From: Kazachstania africana CBS 2517
Taxonomy: Eukaryota; Ascomycota; Saccharomycetes; Saccharomycetales; Saccharomycetaceae
Assembly: GCF_000304475.1 (NCBI RefSeq)
Contig: NC_018942.1
Coordinates: forward strand, 1,178,001 to 1,242,000
Length of the DNA stretch: 64,000 bases
Reading direction: 5' to 3'
Shown: positions 37,025-47,187 of the stretch, in pieces
Layout: every line of letters begins with the position of its first letter
Position numbering within the stretch: position 1 is the first letter of the stretch
Position numbers and translations under genes: made by a program
The notes under the pieces: generated by a model
What the model was told of the DNA's origin: nothing
The model's input: only the letters and a program-made list of their open reading frames with translations
Databases searched by the model: none

Positions 37025-40000
37025 CTAAAAACGTCGATACCCTTCATTACCGCCCTGATAACGACTGTTTTGGTAGTTACCATTGTTGTTGTATCTGCTT
37101 TGGCCTGAATAACCACCCCTATTGTAATCTGAATTATTGTTGTAATTTTGATGACTGTTGTTATTGTACCTACGTCCTTGTTGATTATTATAGTTGTTCT
37201 TGATGTATCCATTGTTATAACTTCCGCCACTGTCCCTCGCACCTCTGTAATTCGTTTGTTGGCCTCTTTGTTGATGAACATTATTATAACTACCATTCCT
37301 ATTAGTATTGTTGGCATTTTTGGCATTCGAAAAGTAGAAAAAGGAACGATAGCCGCCCTCCCTTGGTTTATATTGCGTAGTACCAGATGGCCCCACCTTT
37401 ACTACATTCTTCTTCATGTCGTTTCCAAAAAACCTGTTGTTTCTTTGGAAATTATTGCCACCATATTTATAGAGGATTGAATCTACATCATATACAGACA
37501 ATGTAGCCTCAGCAGGGATGTAGCCATTCAATATAACGGATTTATTGTTTGCAGGCAGCGGCGTAAACTTGAAAAGTGCCTTCAGAAACAGATTAGTTGA
37601 TAGCTCGGGTAAAGATGTACTTTCCAGAGGGCACAACAGTTTACTATTTAACTTAAAGCCTTCTTCATCAATTGAAACAATACCACTGAGACCACTCTTG
37701 AAATGTCTGAATTTTATTTCAAAATCGTCAGCTAGATCTTCACTTTGGTATAGTTTTTTTGAAAATTTCTCATAATTTACGTTCTTATTGCTGATAAGTA
37801 AAATAGCCTCTTTCCTAACATTTCTTGATCTTTCAGCGTCTGATAATTTTGGGTACTGTGCCCTCACAACTTCAAGCAGTCTTTTTTCATCAATAAATGG
37901 AAGTAATGCAATGCCTTGCCAGGACATTTTCTTACCGTTCATATCAATTGGGAATTCTGGGGGATAGAAGTCTATGATAGGGGAATCTGCTTCACTCATT
38001 AAAGGACGAAATATTGGAGGCAATGTATGGCCAGATGCTGCCGGTAAAACACTCATTAATTGCTCATATGGTAAAAATGGTTCTCCTAAATCAAATTCTA
38101 CTTTAATATCCTTGATATCAAAAAAATCAGAGGCGAATGGAGCATAGTGGAAGGGGTAGTACCAGTTCCATGAAGCACAACCTTGATAATAGTATCTTAG
38201 AACCCATGAGACACCCTCGACATACGAGCGAACCATGTCTCTTCTAACAATTTCAATTTCATCCTTAGAGATATGAAACTTCTCAGTATAATATCTCTCT
38301 CTATATCCTGATTCGTATAATTTCACGTTATCATCGGTGTCAATTACACCGGATGTAATATCCCCACTGGAAATAATAGACCCAGCGCTCTTTTTTACAA
38401 TGTTGTTCTTAACGTCACTTTCTTCACTTGATTCATCATCGTTATCGTCCTCTTCTTCTTGGACAGCAGCTTCAACCTCAGATTTTATTTCATTAGTCAA
38501 ATTTTCATCCTCGGTCTTAACTTTTTTCATTGGGTTTTCTTTGTCTTCTTCGACATCTTTATCAGCATTTTGCTCTTCTTCTTCTAGTTTATGTTTTCTA
38601 GCAGAGAGCTTTTTCTTCATAAGTTCTGCTACTTTGAAATTTCTTTTGTTAGCTTCATCGACAACTTTTTCCATTTCTTCTTCGGTAATGTTTTTGACCA
38701 ATTCATTATTTTTATCACTTTGTGCTCTTACTATAGCGATTGCGTCTGGATCACCTTCATTAGCTAGCATTATTTCCTTTTTTAGTCTTACCATATCACT
38801 GGTAGTCAAGTTCCATGAGCCAGCTGCTAATTTGCCTGAAGTATCATACAATTGCAATTGTTCATTCGGTATAGTAGGATGTCTATCTTGACCTTTTGAT
38901 ATATTCTTACCATTTTGTAATCTCCTTCTTTCAAAAGCTTCTTGTTTTCTTACTTCTTGAATATATCTTGTCTTAAAGATATCAGGTTCTCGATCACCTA
39001 ATTGTTTTAAGAGAATCTCTACGGACTCTAAATTTAAAAAGCCATCACATGTCATATATGTCTTCAATGATGGCAAAATGACTTTCCAAATGTCTAAAAG
39101 AATATCAATACTATTTTCTCTAACGTCTAAACTTGGTAGATGAGGCAAAAAATCATTACCGCAAAAGAAACACATGAAAACCCAATCGTCAATAGCACGT
39201 TCAAGGTCGAAATTGAATGAAAGTCTAGGGATCCATAATTCGGCAGCAAGATATTCTCTTAATACGCTGATGTGTAGCCAAAGAAATGGTTTTTCCGCAT
39301 CTTTTTTCATTATCAGTTCTTTTTCTTCCTCAGACATGTTATCACTGAAAGTTGTTCTTTTACGATTATCTTGAGCAAAGACATCTTCTCTCAAAATTTT
39401 GAAGTGAGGTTCATGGGTAGCCAAACCCAAGAAAATTAAATCTGCATCTAAACCATAAATGCAATGTGTGGTATTTGGATTATATTCAGGATCAGCGCGT
39501 TGGGATCTAATAAAATTCATAATTTTATGTTCACCTTCACCAGGGACTGTGGCATCACTAATGATGACTTGCAAATTTTTCCAACCTGGATCGGTAGCTA
39601 ATTTAAAGGCAGTCCAATATCTTAAGGCAGCCGCTAATTTGTCCATGAAGGGAGTACCAGGTGTAATCGCGTTTGAATCCCACGTTTTCTTCTTCTTCAA
39701 TGCGTCATCAATAATTTCACCGTAATTTTCTCTTTCTCTCAATTCTTCTTCACGAGCCTCGTTAGCAATTTGAGCATCTCTGGCACTTCTAAATCTACGA
39801 GCTCTTTGTTGATTCATTTTAGCACGAGGTGCAACACCATCCACAGCCATAAGAAGGACTTTACGTGGTCTTGCCATATTTAAAACACGATTAGTGTATT
39901 CAAAAACAGCCAATAGCATCTCATCTTCTGTCTCTGGTGGGGGTTTATTTTCAGGATGAGAACATGGATGGACAATACCATTCATATCTAGATATAAATT

Positions 40001-40144
40001 GTCTAATTCTCCATTAGGGTTGGGCGATGCATAATCTATAGGTAATGCGACTCCATCAACTACTTGAGGATATTCTTCCAACACAGGGCAGATAATTTTA
40101 GGGTACTTCCTGGATAACCATCTAAAAAATGAGGGAACACCCAT
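37025..40144 (-). CDS. RAT1: Rat1 nuclear 5'-3' exoribonuclease (XRN2)
   Basis: 1039 residues; S. cerevisiae Rat1 has 1006. The XRN N-terminal nuclease core starts MGVPSFFRWLSRKYPKI and contains NLYLDMNGIVHPCSHPE, VDGVAPRAKMNQQRARRFRS, DATVPGEGEHKIMNFIRSQ and YGLDADLIFLGLATHEPHF, the acidic metal-binding motifs of the family. CFFCGNDFLPHLPSL follows. A charged linker (about 510-580) precedes the second conserved block (VSWVLRYYYQGCASWNWYYP). The tail (from about 900) is Asn/Gly/Arg/Tyr-rich and repetitive. Rat1 with Rai1 degrades nascent RNA in Pol II torpedo termination and trims rRNA and snoRNA. Order is YOR048C. Confidence 0.98.
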   Translation of the reverse strand: MGVPSFFRWLSRKYPKIICPVLEEYPQVVDGVALPIDYASPNPNGELDNLYLDMNGIVHPCSHPENKPPPETEDEMLLAVFEYTNRVLNMARPRKVLLMAVDGVAPRAKMNQQRARRFRSARDAQIANEAREEELRERENYGEIIDDALKKKKTWDSNAITPGTPFMDKLAAALRYWTAFKLATDPGWKNLQVIISDATVPGEGEHKIMNFIRSQRADPEYNPNTTHCIYGLDADLIFLGLATHEPHFKILREDVFAQDNRKRTTFSDNMSEEEKELIMKKDAEKPFLWLHISVLREYLAAELWIPRLSFNFDLERAIDDWVFMCFFCGNDFLPHLPSLDVRENSIDILLDIWKVILPSLKTYMTCDGFLNLESVEILLKQLGDREPDIFKTRYIQEVRKQEAFERRRLQNGKNISKGQDRHPTIPNEQLQLYDTSGKLAAGSWNLTTSDMVRLKKEIMLANEGDPDAIAIVRAQSDKNNELVKNITEEEMEKVVDEANKRNFKVAELMKKKLSARKHKLEEEEQNADKDVEEDKENPMKKVKTEDENLTNEIKSEVEAAVQEEEDDNDDESSEESDVKNNIVKKSAGSIISSGDITSGVIDTDDNVKLYESGYRERYYTEKFHISKDEIEIVRRDMVRSYVEGVSWVLRYYYQGCASWNWYYPFHYAPFASDFFDIKDIKVEFDLGEPFLPYEQLMSVLPAASGHTLPPIFRPLMSEADSPIIDFYPPEFPIDMNGKKMSWQGIALLPFIDEKRLLEVVRAQYPKLSDAERSRNVRKEAILLISNKNVNYEKFSKKLYQSEDLADDFEIKFRHFKSGLSGIVSIDEEGFKLNSKLLCPLESTSLPELSTNLFLKALFKFTPLPANNKSVILNGYIPAEATLSVYDVDSILYKYGGNNFQRNNRFFGNDMKKNVVKVGPSGTTQYKPREGGYRSFFYFSNAKNANNTNRNGSYNNVHQQRGQQTNYRGARDSGGSYNNGYIKNNYNNQQGRRYNNNSHQNYNNNSDYNRGGYSGQSRYNNNGNYQNSRYQGGNEGYRRF

Positions 40145-41184
40145 TATGAAAGTACTATCGTAAGTAGTGTCTTAGTTATTAGGATTCTCTCAGGTTTTTC
40201 TTATTCAATGCATAATAAGCACTTCATCGTCGCAATGGTCCTTTGCTGACTTCGAAATTTTTCGTTAACATCGGATCATTTGGTACGTTAGCAAGAACAA
40301 CAAAATGACAGATGACAGCTTAACGATGGCTGGTGACAGTGGCAGATAATATTTTTAATATAGTGGTAAATATTTTGGAATCGTGGGACAAGTGTTAGTA
40401 GACATATTCCCAGTTTATTTCAAAAAATTTTTTTGGAAAGAAGTCTATATTTGACATTAATTTATCAGGCTATGAAATAATATAAATATCAGTTCATGTA
40501 ATCTAGTAATACAGTGCGTCACTACCAGTAGTTATGTAGAGGAACATTGTTTTCTCCGTTACAATCTTGTAGTAGGTGTGGCAATGGTCTTGCGCATTAC
40601 ATCGTTCTGCTTTTACACAAAGGTGGTTTTGCGAGCATGTTCAGAATTCGATTTTGCATATTGACAATGGAAGTGGCCTACTATCTCTTTTATCAAATTT
40701 GTTGTGATATGCTGGGGGTCAAAAACCTGAAGAAAACATCGTAGTATGTACGTGGTAAATTTGTTTAGCACTCCATTTACAGTACTACATTTTCAAGAGG
40801 TCGCAGATTGAAATTGGCATTAATATATTTTATATCTGCATCTTTCACGCCCTATATTCACATATGGTGATGGTACCAGTTCTTCCATCGGTTGCTAGTT
40901 TCCGACTGAGTTACGCTTTTCTGATAAAATTTTATTGTTTTGTTAACATGTTCTACTTTTGATCCAGATCTATCTAAAATAAAACTACGCATCTGATAGA
41001 TAAGAAAAATTCAGAGAGCAAGACGAAGATAAATGAATGTACAGTTGTTTAAAATGCATATTTTGAAAAAATTATAAAATGTGATTATGAAAGAAATAAA
41101 AATGGTATAAATCGTGAAAAGAAGTGAATAATTGAACATTTATGACAATGAAATAGAGTAATATTACAAATTAGAAGAATCAAA
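40145..41184. other. Intergenic, RAT1 promoter and RSB1 3' region
   Basis: About 1 kb. The left part is upstream of RAT1. A 65-codon frame at 40547-40744 has no recognisable features. No RNA gene or repeat was noticed. Confidence 0.45.
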
Positions 41185-42285
41185 TTATTTTTTCTTAAAT
41201 GACCAAACTTTTTTTGAAAAATTGAGCTTATTAGGCTTACTATCTTCTACAATTGGCACTTTTAGCTCTGTACTCATTGATGCAGTGGAACTGCTTCTAT
41301 TTTCGGATAGAGTGCCTTCTAAAAGCTCCGGGTCCACTCTTCCCTTAGTGATTGGTATCGATACGTACCTACCTTGAAGAGCCAATCCTGGATGTATTAC
41401 TGTCATGATCACAGTAGAAATGGTCATCATTAGACAATCTAGTGCGATGAAATACCATTCATGCGAGACCAGTTTACCTAGCCATCCGTATGACAGTTCG
41501 GCAAGACGGTATACACAACGTGTAAAGATTAGTAGCACGGTAGCAGTCAATGATAAAGTGAAATACTTAAATGGCCAACGAGATGGATTGATTCTTAAAT
41601 CGTGATATTTTTCTCGGTAAAGATAATCGATATCATTTTGTGAGATTTTGAAGAAATCACTTATCTTGAAATTTTTATCATGCTCTTTCCTTGTACCGAT
41701 ATAAATTTTATAGAGGAAATGGAACCAAAATGTAATGAAAATAATCATCGATACGACTTGTAGAGCTAAACCTGCAATGAAGATATCTTTACCTGGTTCA
41801 CTCGAAGTGTTCCTACTTGTGGCGCTTGCAGCGACACCACCTCCGATGGCTTGAACGACAAGCGAAATGATATCACTAGTAATGAATACGTACGAATACG
41901 CCATTGGCGAACCTAAAAGAGCAAATCTATGACCATAAACCTCGATCAATTTGGCTAGTTGATAGTAGATACCAGCCATGGTAAAGACCGGAGAAATGGT
42001 TAAACAAATCATATTCAAAAGATAACCTTGTCTATTAGCAACATTGAAATGATTCATAGTTCTACCAATATAACCGATAACTTCTAAAATTCCTGTACAG
42101 ATAAATGAAACAGAAAACCAATACTGTCTGAAATATAGTTGTGCGATCTGCGCCAATAGCAATGCACCCCATATACCAATCATAGAGGCATTAAAGCCCA
42201 GATTCGGCACCATACCACCATAGTAACCTTCTGCTTTAAAATGTAGTTCAGCGATCTGAGTTGCCACATCTGTAGAATTCGTCAT
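41185..42285 (-). CDS. RSB1: Rsb1-type lipid translocase/exporter (RTA1-like, seven membrane spans)
   Basis: 366 residues; S. cerevisiae Rsb1 has 382. The extracellular N-terminus has possible glycosylation sites (Asn-Ser-Thr, Asn-Ala-Ser). About seven hydrophobic helices follow. RTA1-family features include ILEVIGYIGR, ISPVFTMAGIYYQLAKLI, ITSDIISLVVQAIGGGVAA and FTRCVYRLAELSYGW. The cytosolic tail is Ser/Lys-rich. Rsb1 moves sphingoid long-chain bases to the outer leaflet or exports them across the plasma membrane. Position matches YOR049C next to RAT1. Related Rta1/Pug1 proteins have the same fold, so the exact substrate is inferred from synteny. Confidence 0.88.
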   Translation of the reverse strand: MTNSTDVATQIAELHFKAEGYYGGMVPNLGFNASMIGIWGALLLAQIAQLYFRQYWFSVSFICTGILEVIGYIGRTMNHFNVANRQGYLLNMICLTISPVFTMAGIYYQLAKLIEVYGHRFALLGSPMAYSYVFITSDIISLVVQAIGGGVAASATSRNTSSEPGKDIFIAGLALQVVSMIIFITFWFHFLYKIYIGTRKEHDKNFKISDFFKISQNDIDYLYREKYHDLRINPSRWPFKYFTLSLTATVLLIFTRCVYRLAELSYGWLGKLVSHEWYFIALDCLMMTISTVIMTVIHPGLALQGRYVSIPITKGRVDPELLEGTLSENRSSSTASMSTELKVPIVEDSKPNKLNFSKKVWSFKKK

Positions 42286-43325
42286 GCTTTCCCCCTGTGT
42301 GACGTCTTGAGACGGATCGTAAAATTACAGTATAAACAAAGAATATTAAATTGACGCTTGCTTGCAGTACTCAGAATTGAAGAGCTCTATAGCCTTCTTA
42401 AACCAAGATGAATCAAGACCACCTACTAATACATGTCCCTGTTCTTCCATGACAACCATGATTTATATAAAAACTAAAAATTTTATAGATATTGGAAATA
42501 GAGTTTCCTTCCCAGCTGGAATGAATGGCATACATAAAGCTTCCGGGTTGAGTAATTCAGTGCAATATTACTACTTGACATTCTTAGATGCGACATTATG
42601 ATATAAATCAGTGATTTTTTTTGCCTCTCTTTTCTTCTTTTTTCCTCTCGCATGATGATTCCGTGGAGATTTGCTGTGATTTGTCAAAAAATTATTCGAG
42701 CTTAAGAACCGATGCATTTTAATAAGCAAAAGTTACGGAAGCACACAACTTGGCCTCTTTAGGTGGGAGGAGACTTCGTATTCCACATTGTGTGCCGGCT
42801 TTAAATGACACATACCCGTTCAGTGTGTATACTTTCTTCAGAGAGAAGCAGCAGCAGCAGTTCTTCATGCTGTCTTTGGGTGAAAATCCAATTCTGGATG
42901 AACCCTGTAATGTACAATTTATTCTATTCAGCGTTTTCCGGTCTTGGAAACGGACCGGCCGAATTTTGAAAAGAGAGGCCGATCGCATGGTGTAGTTTTC
43001 TATTCCTTTGTCACATTAAAAGAACGTGACAGATGCAGACTCCAGAGGTACGATACTATAATCCCGCAAGGTGGGTTCCATCTGGCGTTACGTAATTCCT
43101 ATACACTCGTATCAAAAACACTAACAAAGTGTAACCCATCTTGAGAAATAAGCTATCTGCATGAGCACAAAGAAGTTAATCGTTCAAGGCTCTCCCGTTG
43201 TTATGTAAAGAAGTTCCGTGGAGCTTTTTTAATATATATATATACATATATCCTATTGTAAAGAAGCTATTATTTATTGTTAATATTTTTAATATATAAC
43301 GAGAATACACAAACAATAGTCAAGT
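42286..43325. other. Intergenic, RSB1 promoter and ETT1 3' region
   Basis: About 1 kb. Overlapping frames of 81-89 codons on opposite strands at 42719-42995 have no family features. The RSB1 promoter is at the left and the ETT1 3' UTR at the right. Confidence 0.45.
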
Positions 43326-44573
43326 TCAATCCTTTTGCAGTAGGTTGTTTAAAATATCTTCATATTTATTGTGAGATGCCACGTTGGCTCTCTTCAATAG
43401 CTCCTCAGCTTTCTTGTAGGCGTCTTCTTGTTCAGTCGAACCGTAGTCGTGGATATTTCCTAAATCGATGTAAGCCTCTGCAACTTGAACCCAAGTTTCT
43501 GGATCATCAGAAATTTGCGCTTTATCTAGATATTCCAATGCAGATTTTATCAAATTCAACGCCTCCTTTTGAGATTCAGCAGCTAATTTCTCTTCTTCTT
43601 CAGTTAACGTGATTTCTTCATCACCTCCATCATCATGTCCATATTGTAATCTTACATAGGTACTTGATGGAATTTCAGCATCTTTCAAGTATAATTCACC
43701 GGTAGATTTCGCAATGGAGTGGTATAATTTACTACCTTTATAAGTTTCAGAAACAAATTCAAATAATTCAATGAATTGATTCTTCAACCATTTGTAATGA
43801 CTATGAAGATTGTTCTTAATTCCATGTAGAGGATGATTCTTCTTCAAAACAATCTCTTCATCTTCCTCCTCATCCAATTCTTCATCATCATCACTATCTA
43901 AACCTTCCTTTAGATTATTCTCAGTACCAAAATTTTCTACAATATCTAATAAATCATCAAAACTTTTTAATATTTCAAAGCATAATTCCAATTGGTCCAT
44001 ATCCTTTTCTCTTATGACAGAAAATGATTCAATACCTTCTTTCAACATCTTGGAAAGATCGATGTTAGCAATCTTGGTACTACTAACTTTCAATTTGGAA
44101 ATGTATTCTAATGGGATTCTTTGAAAAATGATTTTAGAGACGATTAATCTCAATTTTGAAGTGTCTTTGAAGTTTTTTTCCATACCCAACTTTATGGCAT
44201 CCATTGCATTTTCGAAGATATCATTAATCCTCAATTTAGAGTCATTGACTTTGAACACAGATAATTCAGACAGTGCAATGGCAAAAATTACATAAAATTC
44301 AATGTCGTTTAAAAGTGTTTCATTCTTAGCGGTTATAGCAGAGTTACATTCGTTAATAACACCATTTAGCAAAGTCTCGGTGTCCCTTGGAGAATCTAAA
44401 TATGATTTTAAAAGGGTCTTCAGTTGAGTAATTTCATTTTCTGGATCTTCATTTTCGTTAACTTGGAAAGTCAGTTGCGGAGAGTTTGAGTTTTCTTTTG
44501 AAACTGGAGTGGTCTCCTTCTTTTGTTTCTTTGATTTATTCTTTTGGGAAATTCCTAATGGTCTCTTAGCCAT
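43326..44573 (-). CDS. ETT1: Ett1, enhancer of translation termination
   Basis: 415 residues; S. cerevisiae Ett1 has 412. The N-terminus MAKRPLGISQKNKSKKQKK is basic and nuclear-signal-like. Helical TPR-like repeats follow, with ALSELSVFK, IIFQRIPLEYISKL, DDLLDIVENFGTE, a short acidic run, LYLKDAEIPS, and the highly conserved DPETWVQVAEAYIDLGNIHD near the C-terminus. Ett1 is the NRO1 family; in S. cerevisiae it affects stop-codon readthrough and interacts with the Tpa1 prolyl hydroxylase, in nucleus and cytosol. Position is YOR051C. Confidence 0.95.
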   Translation of the reverse strand: MAKRPLGISQKNKSKKQKKETTPVSKENSNSPQLTFQVNENEDPENEITQLKTLLKSYLDSPRDTETLLNGVINECNSAITAKNETLLNDIEFYVIFAIALSELSVFKVNDSKLRINDIFENAMDAIKLGMEKNFKDTSKLRLIVSKIIFQRIPLEYISKLKVSSTKIANIDLSKMLKEGIESFSVIREKDMDQLELCFEILKSFDDLLDIVENFGTENNLKEGLDSDDDEELDEEEDEEIVLKKNHPLHGIKNNLHSHYKWLKNQFIELFEFVSETYKGSKLYHSIAKSTGELYLKDAEIPSSTYVRLQYGHDDGGDEEITLTEEEEKLAAESQKEALNLIKSALEYLDKAQISDDPETWVQVAEAYIDLGNIHDYGSTEQEDAYKKAEELLKRANVASHNKYEDILNNLLQKD

Positions 44574-44802
44574 GTTTACGTGTCCTATATGCTTTTAAAG
44601 ATCTCATCTCATCATCAACCTCGACCATTTCAATTTTTTTTTTTCAAAAATGCACTTAAATTTTTCACGCACACGTGGACAAAAATTCACAGAATGCTAA
44701 TGATGAACTGATTTGCATTTGAATATTTATATGTATATAATATATCTCTAACATTATTTATTACAGGATATATGGATGGCGACGTATCATGAATAGTTGA
44801 AT

Positions 44803-45267
44803 TCAAATTCGAAGTTTTGGAATCAAAGTTTGTTCTTTATTCAATTTATCTGCATTTTTCTTATGCATAATTTCCTTACAATCATTTAGACGATTACAAT
44901 CATGATTTTCCATTATTCTGTGCTTAGAACAGAAGGACCCATTACAAAACTTACAATCTCCAATCAATTTCAAAGAGAGATTATCGCAATCCTTGAAAAA
45001 GCATAGATTCTTTCTCTTCTTCTTTGGCTTTTGTGAGGACCTCTTGTTTACACGTTTACGCGATGTAGACACACCACTGTCTGTACTTGATATCTTGGAT
45101 AAAATGGGAAGGGGCGATGATGCATTAGCGGTTGTCACCGTGGCACCACTTGCTAAGCTGGAGGCAGCAGAGGGACTTCTTTTCAATGCCAAGTCCGCTG
45201 ACAACTCTTCTTTTGTAGCTAAACTATCAGGAGTCAATTTTATCTTGTTCACGTTTAAGTCTGACAT
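44803..45267 (-). CDS. TMC1: Tmc1 AN1-type zinc-finger protein
   Basis: 154 residues; S. cerevisiae Tmc1 has 150. The N-terminal half is Ser/Ala/Thr-rich with a basic run (RKRVNKRSSQKPKKKRK). The C-terminal AN1 zinc finger starts CFFKDCDN and has CKFCNGSFCSKHRIMENHDC, giving the eight zinc ligands expected. Tmc1 is a proteasome-linked protein induced by metalloid stress and relieves misfolded-protein load. An Rpn4-type site lies 126 bp upstream. Order is YOR052C. Confidence 0.93.
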   Translation of the reverse strand: MSDLNVNKIKLTPDSLATKEELSADLALKRSPSAASSLASGATVTTANASSPLPILSKISSTDSGVSTSRKRVNKRSSQKPKKKRKNLCFFKDCDNLSLKLIGDCKFCNGSFCSKHRIMENHDCNRLNDCKEIMHKKNADKLNKEQTLIPKLRI

Positions 45268-45944
45268 GCTATGGTCTGTCCGTGTGTGTGGGGCCAGTTT
45301 CGTTGTGTTCTTGGTAAATGTTTAGTTTATGGGTGATATAATAAGCGTTGTTTATTATATAGCGCACAGTATGATCGTGGTGTTTTCAAGAAAGTGGCAA
45401 ATTTCAAGAAATAAATAGTGAGGTATTTATATACTAAAGTGGCTTTCCCTCACACTCTCTATGACTAAGAGAGGATAGGAATAAGGAAAGACGAATAAGG
45501 CCCATAAAAAAAAGAGAAGATGGGATTGTGTGCATGAGGGTGTTGGCACCACCACCACCACCATCACCGCCGTCAAATGGAGGAAGTATAATAATAGACT
45601 CACAATCGCTATCTCATATGGATTCGCCAAGTAACTGCAATGAAATACAAGGAAAATCAAAAGGAAAGTTAAAGAAGCTCACGGAAAACTTTAGCGGGGG
45701 GTGATGGTGGTGCCATTAGAGTGGCTTGCGATGAAAAAAAACAGCTTTCGGAAAGGGGGAGGCTAGTTTTAGCAGTGGGACACGTTGCTCACGTGAATAG
45801 GAAAGTTATCCGTAAATAGTTGAGAGGTTGTTGTTGGTGACTGTGGGTGTGCGTTGATCTCACTATTAGGTGTAGTGGGCTCCTCCCGCAATCATGAATA
45901 TATAACATGTATATTTTATTTTATACACCTCATGCAATGCACGA
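45268..45944. other. Intergenic, TMC1 promoter and DRE2 3' region
   Basis: About 680 bp. It contains the Rpn4-type site (45393-45401), a CAC-repeat microsatellite (about 45547-45570) and CTCACGTGA at 45789-45797. No gene is recognised. Confidence 0.5.
45393..45401 (+). promoter_or_regulatory. Rpn4 (PACE-like) site upstream of TMC1
   Basis: AGTGGCAAA differs from the proteasome-associated control element GGTGGCAAA only at its first base. It lies 126 bp before the TMC1 start codon. S. cerevisiae TMC1 is an Rpn4 target, so the location is meaningful, although a single 9-mer is weak evidence. Confidence 0.5.
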
Positions 45945-46913
45945 TTATAAATCGTCAGAAATAGTTGCCAGGCTGATTCTTTCACCTGGTTTGAATGCAG
46001 GTAGACCCAAGTAGGGACAGCCACTGCATCTGAAGGCGTCTCCCAATGTACATGACCCACATCCACCAACTTTTTTGCCTTCAATGGTGAAATCAATCTC
46101 GGTTAGTTCGTCTTCAGTGAATTTGATTACCTTCTCCTGTACGCTTCTGATTTGTTCTATTTCTTCTTCCACTTCCTCTTTCAAGCCACAACTACAGTCC
46201 TTACATGCTTTCTTCTTCTTTGTCTTGGTCTTCCCACACATGATCATAGTTACGACATTATCTTTACCTTCTATAATCAGCTCATCCTCCGACACTGACT
46301 CCTCACCACCTTCACTGTCAAGTAATGAATCCAGAAATTTGGCCTTGGCCGAATCACTGAACACCCCATCTTCGTTTTCGTCATCATCATCCTCTTCTTC
46401 ATCAGAAACAAGCTTCTTGTTTGAAAGATTGCCTAGTTTCTTGAAACTAGGTAGTTTCTTTCTAAGTTCGCTGGTATTACCACTTCTGGCTTTTCTCAGA
46501 CTCACGGGGGCTACATCCTCCGTTTTCTTTTCCTTCTTAATCCAAAAATATGCATTATTTTCATTTACAATCTCAAATCCATTTATTAGTGCGTCTATCT
46601 TGTACTTATCACTTAAGCCATATAAGTTACCGTTATCTTTCAACGCATCGCCTAGAATAGTTACTAACTTACTAGGAAACAAGATATCCTCACGTTTTTC
46701 AGGCGTCAAATAATAAATCAAATCATATGTACCTTGTGCTACTTTCACAGACCCATCATTTACTTTATTTATTAGATATTGTTCCGTGAATTTAAGATTT
46801 TCAGTTTCGTATTGTTCTTTCACTTCTGGAACCTTCTCCGGCATAGTAGTAATAGCCGGATGCAATAATAATAAAGCTCTCTCCATATTTTTTTGGCTCT
46901 CAGTTACTGTCAT
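45945..46913 (-). CDS. DRE2: Dre2 Fe-S protein of cytosolic iron-sulfur assembly (anamorsin)
   Basis: 322 residues from the ATG at 46913. The frame runs two codons further to a TTG, which I reject. The N-terminal SAM-methyltransferase-like domain (about 1-140) is followed by an acidic linker and the CIAPIN1 domain. That domain has [18 protein letters not shown] for the [2Fe-2S] cluster and [19 protein letters not shown] for the [4Fe-4S] cluster, then PAFKPGE. Dre2 receives electrons from Tah18 for the CIA pathway and for ribonucleotide reductase cofactor assembly. It is essential. In S. cerevisiae DRE2 (YKR071C) is next to SIS2 (YKR072C), the arrangement kept here. Confidence 0.97.
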   Translation of the reverse strand: MTVTESQKNMERALLLLHPAITTMPEKVPEVKEQYETENLKFTEQYLINKVNDGSVKVAQGTYDLIYYLTPEKREDILFPSKLVTILGDALKDNGNLYGLSDKYKIDALINGFEIVNENNAYFWIKKEKKTEDVAPVSLRKARSGNTSELRKKLPSFKKLGNLSNKKLVSDEEEDDDDENEDGVFSDSAKAKFLDSLLDSEGGEESVSEDELIIEGKDNVVTMIMCGKTKTKKKKACKDCSCGLKEEVEEEIEQIRSVQEKVIKFTEDELTEIDFTIEGKKVGGCGSCTLGDAFRCSGCPYLGLPAFKPGERISLATISDDL

Positions 46914-47187
46914 CGTCAACTAAGCTTCTTTTTAAACTTCAAATGATTATTGCTCTTTATATGTATTCCAATTCGTTTATACCATTTTTTGCAAATTTTA
47001 ATAGATGAGCAAAAAAAAAAAAAAAAATTAAATATCATTGCCGTTAGCGGAGACCAGCTCACGTGCTATGACAACATAAATCGACTTAATGATGCATAGT
47101 AGTACATATGCAATAGTTGATAATGTATTAATGCCTGTCATATAATAAATAATTTATCTATAAACGTTGTTTCGTGATAGCAAGTAT

